Positions 35,785 to 44,558 of a stretch of DNA of 64,000 bases are shown here, piece after piece. Source of the DNA: Endozoicomonas_A sp049275935 (lineage in GTDB: Bacteria > Pseudomonadota > Gammaproteobacteria > Pseudomonadales > Endozoicomonadaceae); NCBI RefSeq assembly GCF_049275935.1, contig NZ_CP184830.1, positions 682,001 through 746,000 on the forward strand, read 5' to 3'. The notes beneath the pieces are model-generated. The model did not search any database. It saw only the letters and a list, made by a program, of their open reading frames with translations, and was not told the origin of the DNA. Made by a program: the position numbers and the translations under genes. How positions within the stretch are numbered: the first letter of the stretch is position 1; every line of letters begins with the position of its first letter.

Positions 35785-36417
35785 ATGCTTTATTTATGTA
35801 AATCAGTGATGTTTATCTTACTGATATCTTATGGTGCTTCTTACGGGTCTCAAGATAATACTTATAATGATGAATATCTAAATCCCAACCAAACTATTTC
35901 ATACGAAGACCATGAACAGAGTGCTTCGAGTAACCTGTTAAATTTCTTAAGCGGTCTCTTAATATATTATGATGGAGTCAGGCTACCGCTGCGTGCTGTT
36001 GAAATCGTATGTCTTTTATTTAATATCCATCTATTTGAAATAGGTAGAGAGCCTCCTCGTAATATATATACTGAAATTTTATCATTTATTTTTGGATCAA
36101 GTTTTTTGTTTCATATTATATACGACATAAGCATGAATATTAAAAATCATGGAAGATCATTATTATTATTCTTACCTAGATTCATTGCACAAACAACGGA
36201 GCACATAACTTTTGTAGTCATTGTCGCAGCATCATGTTCTTTTTGTTTAAAGCCCTTAATATTTTTAGTAAAAATTCACACAGAATCATGTCCTATTTGT
36301 TTAGAGCCCTTAAGATTCCCTTTCCGATATGCACGTTGTAGAAGACATTTGTTTTGTGCAGACTGCCTTAATCAATGGCTGGCACATTCACCTTTTTGCC
36401 CTGTATGTCGGCAGTAA
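35785..36417 (+). CDS. Secreted RING-finger protein 2
   Basis: The protein has 210 residues and is a close paralogue of RING 1 (signal peptide and the SQDNTYNDE mature start nearly identical). A more hydrophobic middle, about residues 100-170, includes an extra Cys pair in SCSFCLKP before the RING. The C-terminal RING is CPIC-x11-C-x2-H-x2-C-x2-C-x10-CPVCRQ with the conserved Ile, Trp and Arg. It follows RING 1 after a 200-bp spacer with a conserved box. Confidence 0.87.
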   Translation: MLYLCKSVMFILLISYGASYGSQDNTYNDEYLNPNQTISYEDHEQSASSNLLNFLSGLLIYYDGVRLPLRAVEIVCLLFNIHLFEIGREPPRNIYTEILSFIFGSSFLFHIIYDISMNIKNHGRSLLLFLPRFIAQTTEHITFVVIVAASCSFCLKPLIFLVKIHTESCPICLEPLRFPFRYARCRRHLFCADCLNQWLAHSPFCPVCRQ

Positions 36418-36531
36418 CCCACTGATGATAAAGAATAATAGCGATCAGCCTGTTCAATAAATGCCTTTTTCAGAAACTGAATGTTTTTTGGCTGAGGCAT
36501 ATTTTGTTCCAGCCATTTTCAGCGGGTGCTC

Positions 36532-36546
36532 GCAGGTGCAGCCTGC
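36532..36546 (+). promoter_or_regulatory. Conserved RING-array box, copy 3
   Basis: GCAGGTGCAGCCTGC is an inverted repeat (GCAGG / CCTGC), followed about 45 bp later by TTGACT, a 17-bp spacer and CATAAA before the RING 3 ATG. Confidence 0.45.
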
Positions 36547-36582
36547 TCGATATTTGTGACATGACCTTTCGTAATCTATCTT

Positions 36583-36617
36583 GACTACTTGTTCCCTAAA
36601 ATTCATAAACATTAGAT
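36583..36617 (+). promoter_or_regulatory. Promoter of RING 3, possibly giving a leaderless mRNA
   Basis: TTGACT, 17 bp, then CATAAA resemble -35 and -10 elements. The expected transcription start falls at or within a few bases of the ATG at 36618. The RING 4 gene has the same arrangement (TTGACT and CATACA). RING 1 and 2 have a weaker ATGACC at the -35 position. Confidence 0.45.
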
Positions 36618-37205
36618 ATGCTCTATTTAGGTAGATTAGTGATATTTATCTTACTAATATCATGTGGCACTTCTTACGGTTCTCAAGATAATACTTATGA
36701 TGATGAATATAAAAATCCCAACCACACTATTTCATATGAAGATTACAAACAGAGCCTTTCAACTGGCCTCTTAAATTTATTAACCTTTCTCTCGTCACAT
36801 TATGATGAATTCAGGCTACCTTTACGTTTAACTGAGATAACATCTCAGTGTTTGTTGAATTTCTGTCTACTTAAGCTGAGCAGTACTTTTCATCATGAGT
36901 ATCTTTTTGTTTATTTATTAAGCGCTGTCGTTAACTTTTCATATGACCTAAGAACTAATCAGCATAATTACGAAGATCTATCATTATTCATATTTACACT
37001 CATCGCACAAAGGATGGAGCACGCATTGTCTCTATTTATTACCTATTATTTGTCAGTAAAACTTTTTTCAGGAATATGTCCTATTTGTCTGGAACAAATG
37101 AGTACCTTTATCAACTGTGCAGGCTGCAGAAGGCACTGGTATTGCAGTGCATGCCTTCGCACATGGGAGGCGCAATCACTTTTGTGCCCTGTATGCCGAC
37201 AGTAA
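36618..37205 (+). CDS. Secreted RING-finger protein 3
   Basis: The protein has 195 residues with a signal peptide to about 20 (TSYGS). The N-terminal 60 residues are close to the other copies and the middle has diverged strongly, so copies evolve fastest there. The RING is intact: CPIC, then C-RR-H-WY-C-SA-C, TWEAQS and CPVCRQ. The spacer before it is 200 bp and carries a TTGACT box. Confidence 0.86.
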   Translation: MLYLGRLVIFILLISCGTSYGSQDNTYDDEYKNPNHTISYEDYKQSLSTGLLNLLTFLSSHYDEFRLPLRLTEITSQCLLNFCLLKLSSTFHHEYLFVYLLSAVVNFSYDLRTNQHNYEDLSLFIFTLIAQRMEHALSLFITYYLSVKLFSGICPICLEQMSTFINCAGCRRHWYCSACLRTWEAQSLLCPVCRQ

Positions 37206-37320
37206 CCTCCCGATAAAATAAATAGAATAGCGATCAACCCGTTCAATAAATATCCATTTCGAAAACTGAATGGATTTTGGCTGAAGCACCTTTTGCTCCA
37301 GCCATTTTCAGCGGGTGCTC

Positions 37321-37335
37321 GCAGGTAAAACCTGC
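37321..37335 (+). promoter_or_regulatory. Conserved RING-array box, copy 4 (perfect palindrome)
   Basis: GCAGGTAAAACCTGC is a perfect 6-bp inverted repeat with a 3-bp centre, the best candidate for a protein-binding operator among the four copies. Confidence 0.5.
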
Positions 37336-37406
37336 TCGATATTTGTAACATGACCCTTCGTAATCTATCTTGACTGAGTGTTCCCTAAAATCCATACACA
37401 ACAGAT

Positions 37407-38006
37407 ATGCTCTATTTATGCAAATTAGTGATATTTGTCTTGCTAATATCTTGTGGCACTTCTTACGGATCTGAAGATAATACTTATAATGATGAATATG
37501 TAAATTCCGACCTGACTATTTCACATAAAGATTACGAACAGAGCTTTCTCAGGGACCTGTTAAATTTATTAACTTCTCTCTCGTTATATTATGATGAAAT
37601 CAGGCTACCTTTACGCTTAGTTGAATCAACAAGTGCTTCTTTTTTAATTTACCATCTACTTAAATCGGGTAATGTTTTTCGTCAAGAGTTAGCTTTTGCT
37701 TTTTCAATAAGCTTAATATCATGCTTTTATTTTAACTTCATCTACGACCTGATAGCATTTTTCAGTAGTGATGAAAACTTACCACTAGCCTTTTGCAGTC
37801 TCGTTGCCCGAGTAACAGAGCACGCATTGTCAGCAAGAATTACTGACTATCTGGCAGTAAAACTCTTTGGCGGATTATGCTCTATTTGTATGGACCCCAT
37901 AAGATCCCCTATCGCCGCTGGGGAGTGTTTAAAGCACTTCTACTGTGCAGCATGCATTCACGCATGGACGACACAATCACCTTTGTGCCCTGTGTGCCGA
38001 CAATAA
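37407..38006 (+). CDS. Secreted RING-finger protein 4
   Basis: The protein has 199 residues with a signal peptide to about 20. The RING begins CSIC (Ser for Pro), then C-LK-H-FY-C-AA-C, HAWTTQS and CPVCRQ, and all zinc ligands and the Trp and Arg are retained. Hydrophobic stretches near residues 105-125 could be membrane-seeking. It ends 33 bp from the convergent moaA stop. Confidence 0.86.
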   Translation: MLYLCKLVIFVLLISCGTSYGSEDNTYNDEYVNSDLTISHKDYEQSFLRDLLNLLTSLSLYYDEIRLPLRLVESTSASFLIYHLLKSGNVFRQELAFAFSISLISCFYFNFIYDLIAFFSSDENLPLAFCSLVARVTEHALSARITDYLAVKLFGGLCSICMDPIRSPIAAGECLKHFYCAACIHAWTTQSPLCPVCRQ

Positions 38007-38039
38007 CCCCCAGTCACCTAAAGCGAAGGCCGAGCTATA

Positions 38040-39020
38040 TCAGCCTCCAATCTGGGCAAGATTGCGAGTACCTCCGGTATACCCCTGTTCCAGAAAATGA
38101 CCGTCTACTTTCAACCTCAGTGCTGATCGAATTTCCTGAATCAATTCATCCTGCTGGCTGTCGTCCTGTAAGAAATGTCGAAGGTCATGGCCTGATTCCG
38201 AGAACAGGCAAAGTTGCAGATGCCCCTGACTGCTAACCCTCAGACGATTGCAGTCTTTACAGAAATCTCTTGAGTAGGGGGTAATCAGTCCAATGCGCCC
38301 CTGATACTCAGGATGACAATATTCGTAAGCCGGACCCGCATCTTTATTTCTGGCCATTCTGACCCAGCCCTGCTCCAGAAGCTGATCCCTTATTTGTTTT
38401 CCGGGGACATGGTATTGATTGAAAAAGCGACTATTATCACCCGTCTGCATCAACTCAATGAAACGCATGGTAACAGGCTGGTGCTTAATCCATTTCAGAA
38501 ACGCCTCCAGCTGGATGTCGTTGACCCCTTTCATCAAAACCGCATTGACCTTGATAGAAGGAAGACCTTTTGCGAAGGCCTTGTCAATACCCACCAGTAT
38601 TTCCTGAAGGCGGTCGTGCCCGGTTATTGCTGCAAAGGCTCGGGGGTCCAGACTGTCGATACTGACATTAATCTGATCAACACCAGCAGCCAGCCAGGAC
38701 TCAACTCTCTGGTCCATTTTGTAACCATTTGTGGTCATAGCCACTTTCTGAATCCCCGGAATGGACTTAAGAGTACTGACAATATCCCTGAAGTCAGAGC
38801 GCAGGGTAGGCTCACCGCCAGTGAGGCGAACCTTCTCAACACCCACCGCCGAAAAAGCGGTCACCAGACGTTTAATTTCGGCAACATCCAGCGACTGCTT
38901 GTGACGATGCTCATCACAGCCATCAGGCAGGCAATAGTTGCAAGTGAAGTTGCACAGATCAGTCAGAGACAGTCTGAGATAGGGAAACGTTCGTCCCTGT
39001 TGGTCTTGTAATGGTCGCAT
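38040..39020 (-). CDS. moaA: GTP 3',8-cyclase
   Basis: The protein has 326 residues (E. coli has 329). I chose the ATG at 39020, with a GGAAAGG site. The radical-SAM motif CNFTCNYC (about residues 22-29), GGEPTLR and the C-terminal 4Fe-4S cluster set C-x2-C-x13-C (CKDCNRLR...LQLC) are present, and the protein ends in the conserved GG dipeptide. It makes the cyclic pyranopterin precursor of molybdenum cofactor together with MoaC, which is not in the window. It is divergent from moeA. Confidence 0.95.
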   Translation of the reverse strand: MRPLQDQQGRTFPYLRLSLTDLCNFTCNYCLPDGCDEHRHKQSLDVAEIKRLVTAFSAVGVEKVRLTGGEPTLRSDFRDIVSTLKSIPGIQKVAMTTNGYKMDQRVESWLAAGVDQINVSIDSLDPRAFAAITGHDRLQEILVGIDKAFAKGLPSIKVNAVLMKGVNDIQLEAFLKWIKHQPVTMRFIELMQTGDNSRFFNQYHVPGKQIRDQLLEQGWVRMARNKDAGPAYEYCHPEYQGRIGLITPYSRDFCKDCNRLRVSSQGHLQLCLFSESGHDLRHFLQDDSQQDELIQEIRSALRLKVDGHFLEQGYTGGTRNLAQIGG

Positions 39021-39065
39021 TTCACACCTTTCCAAACACGGGAGGCCCAGACATTTCTGTGTGAA
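39021..39065 (-). promoter_or_regulatory. Hairpin sequestering the moaA ribosome-binding site
   Basis: TTCACAC (39021-39027) and GTGTGAA (39059-39065) are exact complements. In the moaA leader they enclose the GGAAAGG Shine-Dalgarno sequence directly before the ATG, and the loop contains GGCCTCCCG. Gammaproteobacterial moaA genes are often preceded by a Moco RNA element; this could be its expression platform, but I cannot verify the aptamer. Confidence 0.45.
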
Positions 39066-39317
39066 CCCTGGCAACCCTGCGTGTAACACGCATCAGGTCA
39101 CGGCCAGACAACCGTACCTTCATGGTGAGGGTTAGGTTGCGAAGCTCGGCGCTTTATTAAAATTAATTAGGGGCTCATCCTAACCCTAACCCGATAAAAT
39201 AGCCATGCCTTAAAGGACAATATCGAGTGATACAAATAACAAGAAACAGATTGCTGAATTCATTTATAGCTTTTACTTTAAGAGCAGTTTCAAAAACTGT
39301 ATCGAGGAGACCTTTCA

Positions 39318-40556
39318 ATGACTGACTGCTGTTCTGCCCCGGGGCTCATGCCCCTGCACGAAGGGCTTGAGAAACTGATGACAGAAACACCGGTCGTCAC
39401 TGAAACTGAAACAGTGGCTCTGGCTGACTCCCTGGACAGGGTTATCTCTGAGGCAATTATTTCGCCGGTTAACGTTCCGTCCCATGATAATTCAGCCATG
39501 GACGGGTATGCAGTCCGTTTCAGTGACCTGGCACCACATTCAATACTGCCGCTGGCCGGAAAATCTCTGGCCGGACATCCCTATCAGGGTTCTATGCCCG
39601 CTGGCCACTGTATAAGAATCATGACAGGTGCTTCCATTCCTGTAGGTGCCGATACGGTCATCATGCAGGAGCAGGCCGAGATAACCTCACAGGGTATTGC
39701 TTTCAGCAAGCTACCCTCTCAGTCAGGCAATAATGTTCGCCGTGCCGGTGAAGATATTCCTCAAGGTTGTCAGGTTTTTGAAAAGGGACACATCATCAAA
39801 GCCCAGGATATAGGTCTGCTGGCTTCATTGGGAATCCCTGAAGTTCCAGTCATTCGCAGAATAAAAGTAGCGCTCTTTTCCACGGGTGATGAACTGAAGC
39901 TGCCCGGCGAGACTCTCGGACAAGGTAATATATACGACAGCAATAGGTTTGCAGTATCAGCGATGCTCAAGCGACTGGGTGCAGAAGTGATTGACCTTGG
40001 AAAACTCCATGATGACCGCAACGAGATCCGGAAAGCTTTTCTGAAAGCTGATCAGCAGGCTGATGCAGTTGTTACCTCTGGTGGGGTATCCGTAGGTGAC
40101 GTCGACTTTGTCAAAGATATTCTCAGTGAAATAGGCCATACTTCGTTCTGGAGGCTGGCCATTAAACCCGGCAAACCCTTTGCCTTTGGTAAACTTCCCA
40201 ACAGTGTTTTCTTTGGGCTACCCGGCAATCCGGTTTCCGCTACGGTAACTTTCCAACAATTGGCAGCGCCCGCATTGCAACATATGATGGGAGCAGAACC
40301 AACTCCTGCTGCTGAACTACCAGCAACGTGCCTCACTCCCCTGAAGAAACAACCCGGTCGCCTGGAATTCCAGAGGGGCATTCTCTCAACCAACGAGAGA
40401 GGAGAAGCCGAGGTAGTCACATCGGGCAGTCAGGGGTCGGGGATTCTCCGATCCATGAGTATGGCTAATTGTTACATCATTTTGCCCGCTTCCCAGGGAA
40501 ATATTGAGGCAGGAGAAACGGTTAGAGTGCAGTTGTTCGATAAACTTCTCAGGTAA
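39318..40556 (+). CDS. moeA: Molybdopterin molybdenumtransferase
   Basis: The protein has 412 residues with GAGGAG before the ATG. The conserved MoeA signatures are SAMDGYAVR (about residues 59-67), RIMTGASIPVGADTVIMQE (about 101-119), STGDE (about 195), SGGVSVGDVDFVK, KPGKPFAFG and FGLPGNPVS. It inserts molybdate into adenylylated molybdopterin in the cytosol. It is divergent from moaA, giving a compact Moco locus. Confidence 0.95.
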   Translation: MTDCCSAPGLMPLHEGLEKLMTETPVVTETETVALADSLDRVISEAIISPVNVPSHDNSAMDGYAVRFSDLAPHSILPLAGKSLAGHPYQGSMPAGHCIRIMTGASIPVGADTVIMQEQAEITSQGIAFSKLPSQSGNNVRRAGEDIPQGCQVFEKGHIIKAQDIGLLASLGIPEVPVIRRIKVALFSTGDELKLPGETLGQGNIYDSNRFAVSAMLKRLGAEVIDLGKLHDDRNEIRKAFLKADQQADAVVTSGGVSVGDVDFVKDILSEIGHTSFWRLAIKPGKPFAFGKLPNSVFFGLPGNPVSATVTFQQLAAPALQHMMGAEPTPAAELPATCLTPLKKQPGRLEFQRGILSTNERGEAEVVTSGSQGSGILRSMSMANCYIILPASQGNIEAGETVRVQLFDKLLR

Positions 40557-40683
40557 CTACTCCCTGTTCTGCAGGTTGTCGCATCACTCTGGCTCCCATG
40601 CTTTTGGGACCTCCGGGTTCCGGCATGGAAAAGGGTTGCCCCGAAAACGAGCACTGTCATATTTCTGCAGTCTTTGCCCTGGT

Positions 40684-40834
40684 GAGGGTGTCGCAAAAGG
40701 GTATGGTCAGCAGGATATATCAAGATCGTCGTTCCCGCGTAGGCGGGAACCCACCACGAACAGTGGATCTCCGCCTTCGCGGAGATGACGGTTTGAAGCT
40801 TGAAGCGTTTTAATTGACCTTTTGCGACACCCTC
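40684..40834. mobile_element. Family B miniature element, short copy (151 bp)
   Basis: It has perfect 15-bp terminal inverted repeats, GAGGGTGTCGCAAAA (40684-40698) and TTTTGCGACACCCTC (40820-40834). The interior holds the hairpins GTTCCCGCgtaGGCGGGAAC and CTCCGCcttcGCGGAG. It is the shortest and cleanest member of the family seen also at 12113-12360 and 48173-48422. Confidence 0.82.
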
Positions 40835-40950
40835 TGGTCCTGGAGGGCTTTTTAAATATTTCAAAAAAATGTCATAACTGTAATATTTCTGAAACAAAAC
40901 ACCTATATTTTCGCCATCATCTCTATCCACACAGCACCAAGGTGCAGAAA

Positions 40951-42120
40951 ATGTCTGAAGCAACAAGTCAAGCCAGCACCAAAGCTGACTATAAATACAC
41001 CAGCAGGCACTATGGCCGTATCTGGCTGAGAGTTATCCTCTGGATCTATGCTCTCCTGGTTGCCGTCAGCGTAGTGGGCTCTGGTTTTAAAATGGCCGTA
41101 GGTGGCGCAGAAGCAGCTGCAGAGCTGTTCAGCTTTGCCAACAACACTATGCTGGCACTGATAGCCGGTACCCTCGCCACGGCTCTGGTTCAGTCTTCCA
41201 GTACAGTAACCTCTGTTATCGTTGGCCTCGTGGCTGGCGGCCTGCCGGTAGAGATGGCGATCCCCATGATAATGGGAGCCAATATTGGTACCACCATCAC
41301 AAATACTCTGGTCAGTCTGGGTCACATGGGTTGCGACAAATCCTTTAAGCGAGCTTTTGCTGCTTCGACAGTTCACGACTTCTTTAACTATCTGGCGGTT
41401 CTGATTCTGTTGCCTCTGGAATTGATGACCGGCTTCCTGAGCGATATTTCACAGCACATAGCCGCACTGTTGGTGGGTGGCTCTGCTATTGATATGGGCA
41501 GCCTGAATTTCGTCAAACCCCTGACCAAGCCGGCCGTGAATATTGTCAAGGATTTTGCAGGCCTCCTGCCCGACAGCACGCTGGCTGGCCTGACCATGAT
41601 CGCCTTCGGTATCTTCCTTATCTTCAGCTCGGTCGTAAGACTGGGCAAGCTGCTGAAAAAAGTTATGGTGGGACGTGCCAGGGACATTCTGCACAAGTCT
41701 ATTGGTCGTGGTCCGATTTCCGGTATTGCCTCCGGTACTGTTATGACCGTAATGGTGCAATCCTCTTCTACTACCACCAGTCTTATGGTTCCTCTGGTAG
41801 GCAGTGGCGTCTTCACCGTTCGTCAGATGTACCCTGTTACTCTGGGTGCCAACATCGGTACAACCATCACAGCGCTGCTTTCAGCAACGGCCATCGTCGG
41901 TGCAGACGCAGAGCACGCAATGACCATTGCTCTGGTACACTTGTTCTTCAACGTGTTTGCCGTAGCCCTTATCTATGGCATCAGGTGGCTCCGTGAGATT
42001 CCTCTCTACGCTGCAGAAAAATTGTCTGATCTGGCTATAAAAAACCGCGCTTATGCATTCCTGTATCTTTTGCTGGCCTTCTTTGTCATACCGGGCCTCG
42101 GGATTTTGGTAGCCCGGTAA
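40951..42120 (+). CDS. Na+/phosphate symporter (NptA/PhoU-less Na-Pi family)
   Basis: The protein has 389 residues from an ATG at 40951 with AAGGTG 6 bp upstream. The in-frame extension to 40822 has no such site. The two inverted repeats each carry the family QSSS motif (ALVQSSSTVTS near 82 and TVMVQSSSTTTS near 270) followed by GANIGTT. Eight or more hydrophobic segments are visible. It lacks the C-terminal PhoU domain seen in many bacterial members. It moves phosphate into the cell with sodium, fitting a marine life style. Confidence 0.9.
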   Translation: MSEATSQASTKADYKYTSRHYGRIWLRVILWIYALLVAVSVVGSGFKMAVGGAEAAAELFSFANNTMLALIAGTLATALVQSSSTVTSVIVGLVAGGLPVEMAIPMIMGANIGTTITNTLVSLGHMGCDKSFKRAFAASTVHDFFNYLAVLILLPLELMTGFLSDISQHIAALLVGGSAIDMGSLNFVKPLTKPAVNIVKDFAGLLPDSTLAGLTMIAFGIFLIFSSVVRLGKLLKKVMVGRARDILHKSIGRGPISGIASGTVMTVMVQSSSTTTSLMVPLVGSGVFTVRQMYPVTLGANIGTTITALLSATAIVGADAEHAMTIALVHLFFNVFAVALIYGIRWLREIPLYAAEKLSDLAIKNRAYAFLYLLLAFFVIPGLGILVAR

Positions 42121-42144
42121 AGCCTTCCTGATATTCTTAAGAAG

Positions 42145-42167
42145 CCCTGACCATGTCGGGGTTTCCT
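42145..42167 (+). terminator. Terminator after the Na/Pi symporter gene
   Basis: A 7-bp stem CCCTGAC / GTCGGGG (one G-T pair) with a 3-base loop is followed by TTTCCTCT. Confidence 0.55.
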
Positions 42168-42225
42168 CTACAGACCTGTTTCTTTAATTCCTGTTTAAAT
42201 TGCTATGCTCTGTGGGTTGCCAATC

Positions 42226-42972
42226 ATGGAACAGGAAACCACCATCAGGCATCTGGTCATCCCCCTGACGTTGTCAGTTGTCTTTCACACCTTACTTTTG
42301 GGCTATAGCGGGAGTAGTTGGTTGACTGCTGCAAAATCACCCGGCATTCAAATCAAACTGGTGTCTCATCAACCCGACATAACACCTGCCATTGAAAAAA
42401 ACCTGACCGCTACAGAAGCAATGACCGGCTCGGAATTGACAAAGCCAGATTCTCAGATTGAAAACACTGAACACATTCAAAGCACTGAAAAAACAGAGCA
42501 GGCTGAAAAAGCAGAGAACAAGAAAGTCATAACGACCAGAGCCGAAAAGAAAAAGATTCAGCAAGAGTCGGCCAATCAGGAAGAAAACAAACACAGGCAC
42601 GCAAAACCGGGTGAGCCTCCGGTATCTGCTCTCAACCAGCAGACATCGGGAGAGCCCGTCGAAGAACTCATCACTTCAAAAGCCGGGCATTTGGAGCCTG
42701 ATGAATTTCAGAAATGGGTGGCTCAACTTCAATACCGGATCAATCGCTACAAAGTGTATCCCTACCAGGCTAAAAGAAGGCGACTGGAAGGAGAAGTAAA
42801 AATCAAAATTGAAATCAACTCTGACGGAACACTGGAAAAGGCGACTGTACTGGCCGGTAAAAAGGCATTCGAAGCCAGTAGTCTGAAAGCCATTGAGCGC
42901 TCCCTGCCCTTACCGACACCTCACAAGAAATCGGTTACGGTGATTCTCTCCATTAAATATCAGCTGCTGTGA
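42226..42972 (+). CDS. TonB-family energy transducer
   Basis: The protein has about 248 residues. It has an N-terminal membrane anchor (about residues 12-30), then a long Glu/Lys/Thr-rich spacer and a C-terminal TonB domain (about 170-248) with YRINRYKVYPYQAKRRRLEGEVKIKIEI and a terminal SIKYQLL. The spacer is Glu/Lys-rich rather than Pro-rich. An alternative ATG at 42205 adds seven residues; I chose 42226 for the anchor and the GTGGG upstream. No exbB or exbD adjoins, so it would share those of another locus. Confidence 0.82.
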   Translation: MEQETTIRHLVIPLTLSVVFHTLLLGYSGSSWLTAAKSPGIQIKLVSHQPDITPAIEKNLTATEAMTGSELTKPDSQIENTEHIQSTEKTEQAEKAENKKVITTRAEKKKIQQESANQEENKHRHAKPGEPPVSALNQQTSGEPVEELITSKAGHLEPDEFQKWVAQLQYRINRYKVYPYQAKRRRLEGEVKIKIEINSDGTLEKATVLAGKKAFEASSLKAIERSLPLPTPHKKSVTVILSIKYQLL

Positions 42973-43248
42973 CCGGCCAGCTCCTTAAGTTCATTACTCA
43001 ATCTCACAATTTCGCTGTAGCTGCCGACGCATCAGAGGTTCCCGGAGATTTACCTGGCGTATCAGGGCCTCACTGCCAGCACATCACCACCCAGCTATCA
43101 CTGATTACACTATAGTTATCGCGTAATTCTGCCAATTCTATCCCGAGGCTTCACCTCTCTTCCCGACGTGCTTTGCCCGCGTGGTGAAGCAGGGGTTAGC
43201 TGGCAGAACATGAGCAAAAATGCAAACCGAAAAGAAGTTGAAACACCT
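42973..43248. other. Intergenic region with a long-range inverted repeat
   Basis: GCTTCACC (43148-43155) and GGTGAAGC (43183-43190) form an 8-bp inverted repeat around 27 bp, upstream of the exported protein gene at 43249. No gene is seen. Confidence 0.4.
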
Positions 43249-43965
43249 ATGCAAACTTTTACCACAGTTTTTATTTCGGTTATATTGATCGTTTCATCTC
43301 CCTTTGTCTTTGCGATTAAAATAAGCGAAGAACACTTAAAGCAAGGACGACAGCTTATAGATGACATGGACAGGAGAGGAAGTGAGTTTCTGGAACTGGC
43401 TGAAAGAGTTCAAACTATCATAACAACCTTTGGGTCTCAGTCCATTTTCACCATCATTCCTCACTTAGTATCTATGAACGAATCTTTAGAGAGAGTTTTT
43501 TCATCGTTATCAATGAGCAAAGCTTATTTAGCCACACTCACAAAAACAGTCACGAATGATTCTGAATTGCTAGCAAAAAAGGCTTTTGAGCGGATGAAAG
43601 TTTCAGCTGGCAATCCAGGGCAATCAGTAGCAATGGGCAGGCTGTTTAGTGTTGCTGGCGTCTCTGGGGACGCAAGTTTTTCAGGCACTTTTCAAGAGCA
43701 CAAGTGTGGCACCCTAACGGAATTAGCTGATAAGGCGGATAAAGATAGTTCTGAATTTTCACAGAAAGCTTTGTCATACCAGATTTTAAACAACAAGCTA
43801 AAAGAATATCTTGACCAGAACGACACAATTGACGTATCCGAGACTTGGAGTTATCTGGAAGAAATAAATAAGCTATTAAACGAATTAACGACTCTTACAA
43901 AGTCTTTTCCAAACAGCTTTAAATTATTTTTAGAGCAGGCTTTGACTTATTTTGATTGTAACTGA
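43249..43965 (+). CDS. Exported helical protein, function unknown
   Basis: The protein has 238 residues. I prefer the ATG at 43249 because it gives a clean signal peptide (MQTFTTVFISVILIVSS...FA); the frame is open back to 43168. The mature protein is mostly alpha-helical by composition, with two Cys (near 149 and the penultimate residue). I recognise no family. Helical regions around EEHLKQGRQLIDDMDRRG and at 195-230 could form coiled coils. Confidence 0.65.
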   Translation: MQTFTTVFISVILIVSSPFVFAIKISEEHLKQGRQLIDDMDRRGSEFLELAERVQTIITTFGSQSIFTIIPHLVSMNESLERVFSSLSMSKAYLATLTKTVTNDSELLAKKAFERMKVSAGNPGQSVAMGRLFSVAGVSGDASFSGTFQEHKCGTLTELADKADKDSSEFSQKALSYQILNNKLKEYLDQNDTIDVSETWSYLEEINKLLNELTTLTKSFPNSFKLFLEQALTYFDCN

Positions 43966-44558
43966 ATCGAATAAGCCGGTAGATAAGTACCTAACCAGGT
44001 ACTTAAACCTGCTAAATCGGACAGTCGGACGTTTCTAACCTCCGGCTTCCACATCAACTCCTTAAGCGGGTCCGCACCTGGTCCGATCACGTTTCAGTGC
44101 CGCGTTTTCGGCTTGCGCCGACGTATCCATTGATCCAGCTGCTGCATCAGACGGTAATGTCCGTTTATTCTGAAGAAGCCCAGCTAAGGATAGACCTGTT
44201 AAGCTTTCGCAAGCGGAGGCTCATTGAGACTCCCTGGCTACAGCTGATCAGTTTGAGGACTTTCTGCCTGAAGCGGTGGGAGCTCTTGTCTGACCACCGG
44301 ATCTTCTTCCCTGTGTTATCGTGCTCTTCATCTGCATTCATGCAGGCGACTGCCGCATTATATCGCATCTCTATAACCGAGAGCTTTGTGATCGATGGCT
44401 CACTTGCCCAAGCAACCCAATCAAACCCTGACTATCAGACTTTCAGGTACTCCCTTCCCGTCTCTGGTGCTTTAGAAGCGACTTCAGTCAAAAATACACC
44501 TGCAATGAAAAATTATGGCTATCTTTATGGGGTTGTTTCATTTCAGGTGTTTTTATCA
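43966..44558. other. 593-bp region without a supported gene
   Basis: A frame open from 44097 joins the downstream gene, but the first 154 codons lack protein-like composition and precede a perfect signal peptide at 44559. The region may hold decayed coding sequence, but I cannot identify it. Confidence 0.4.

Noticed and set aside
44097..44558. N-terminal extension of the exported protein at 44559
   Set aside because: The extension has no protein-like features and would bury a clean signal peptide that has its own ribosome-binding site.
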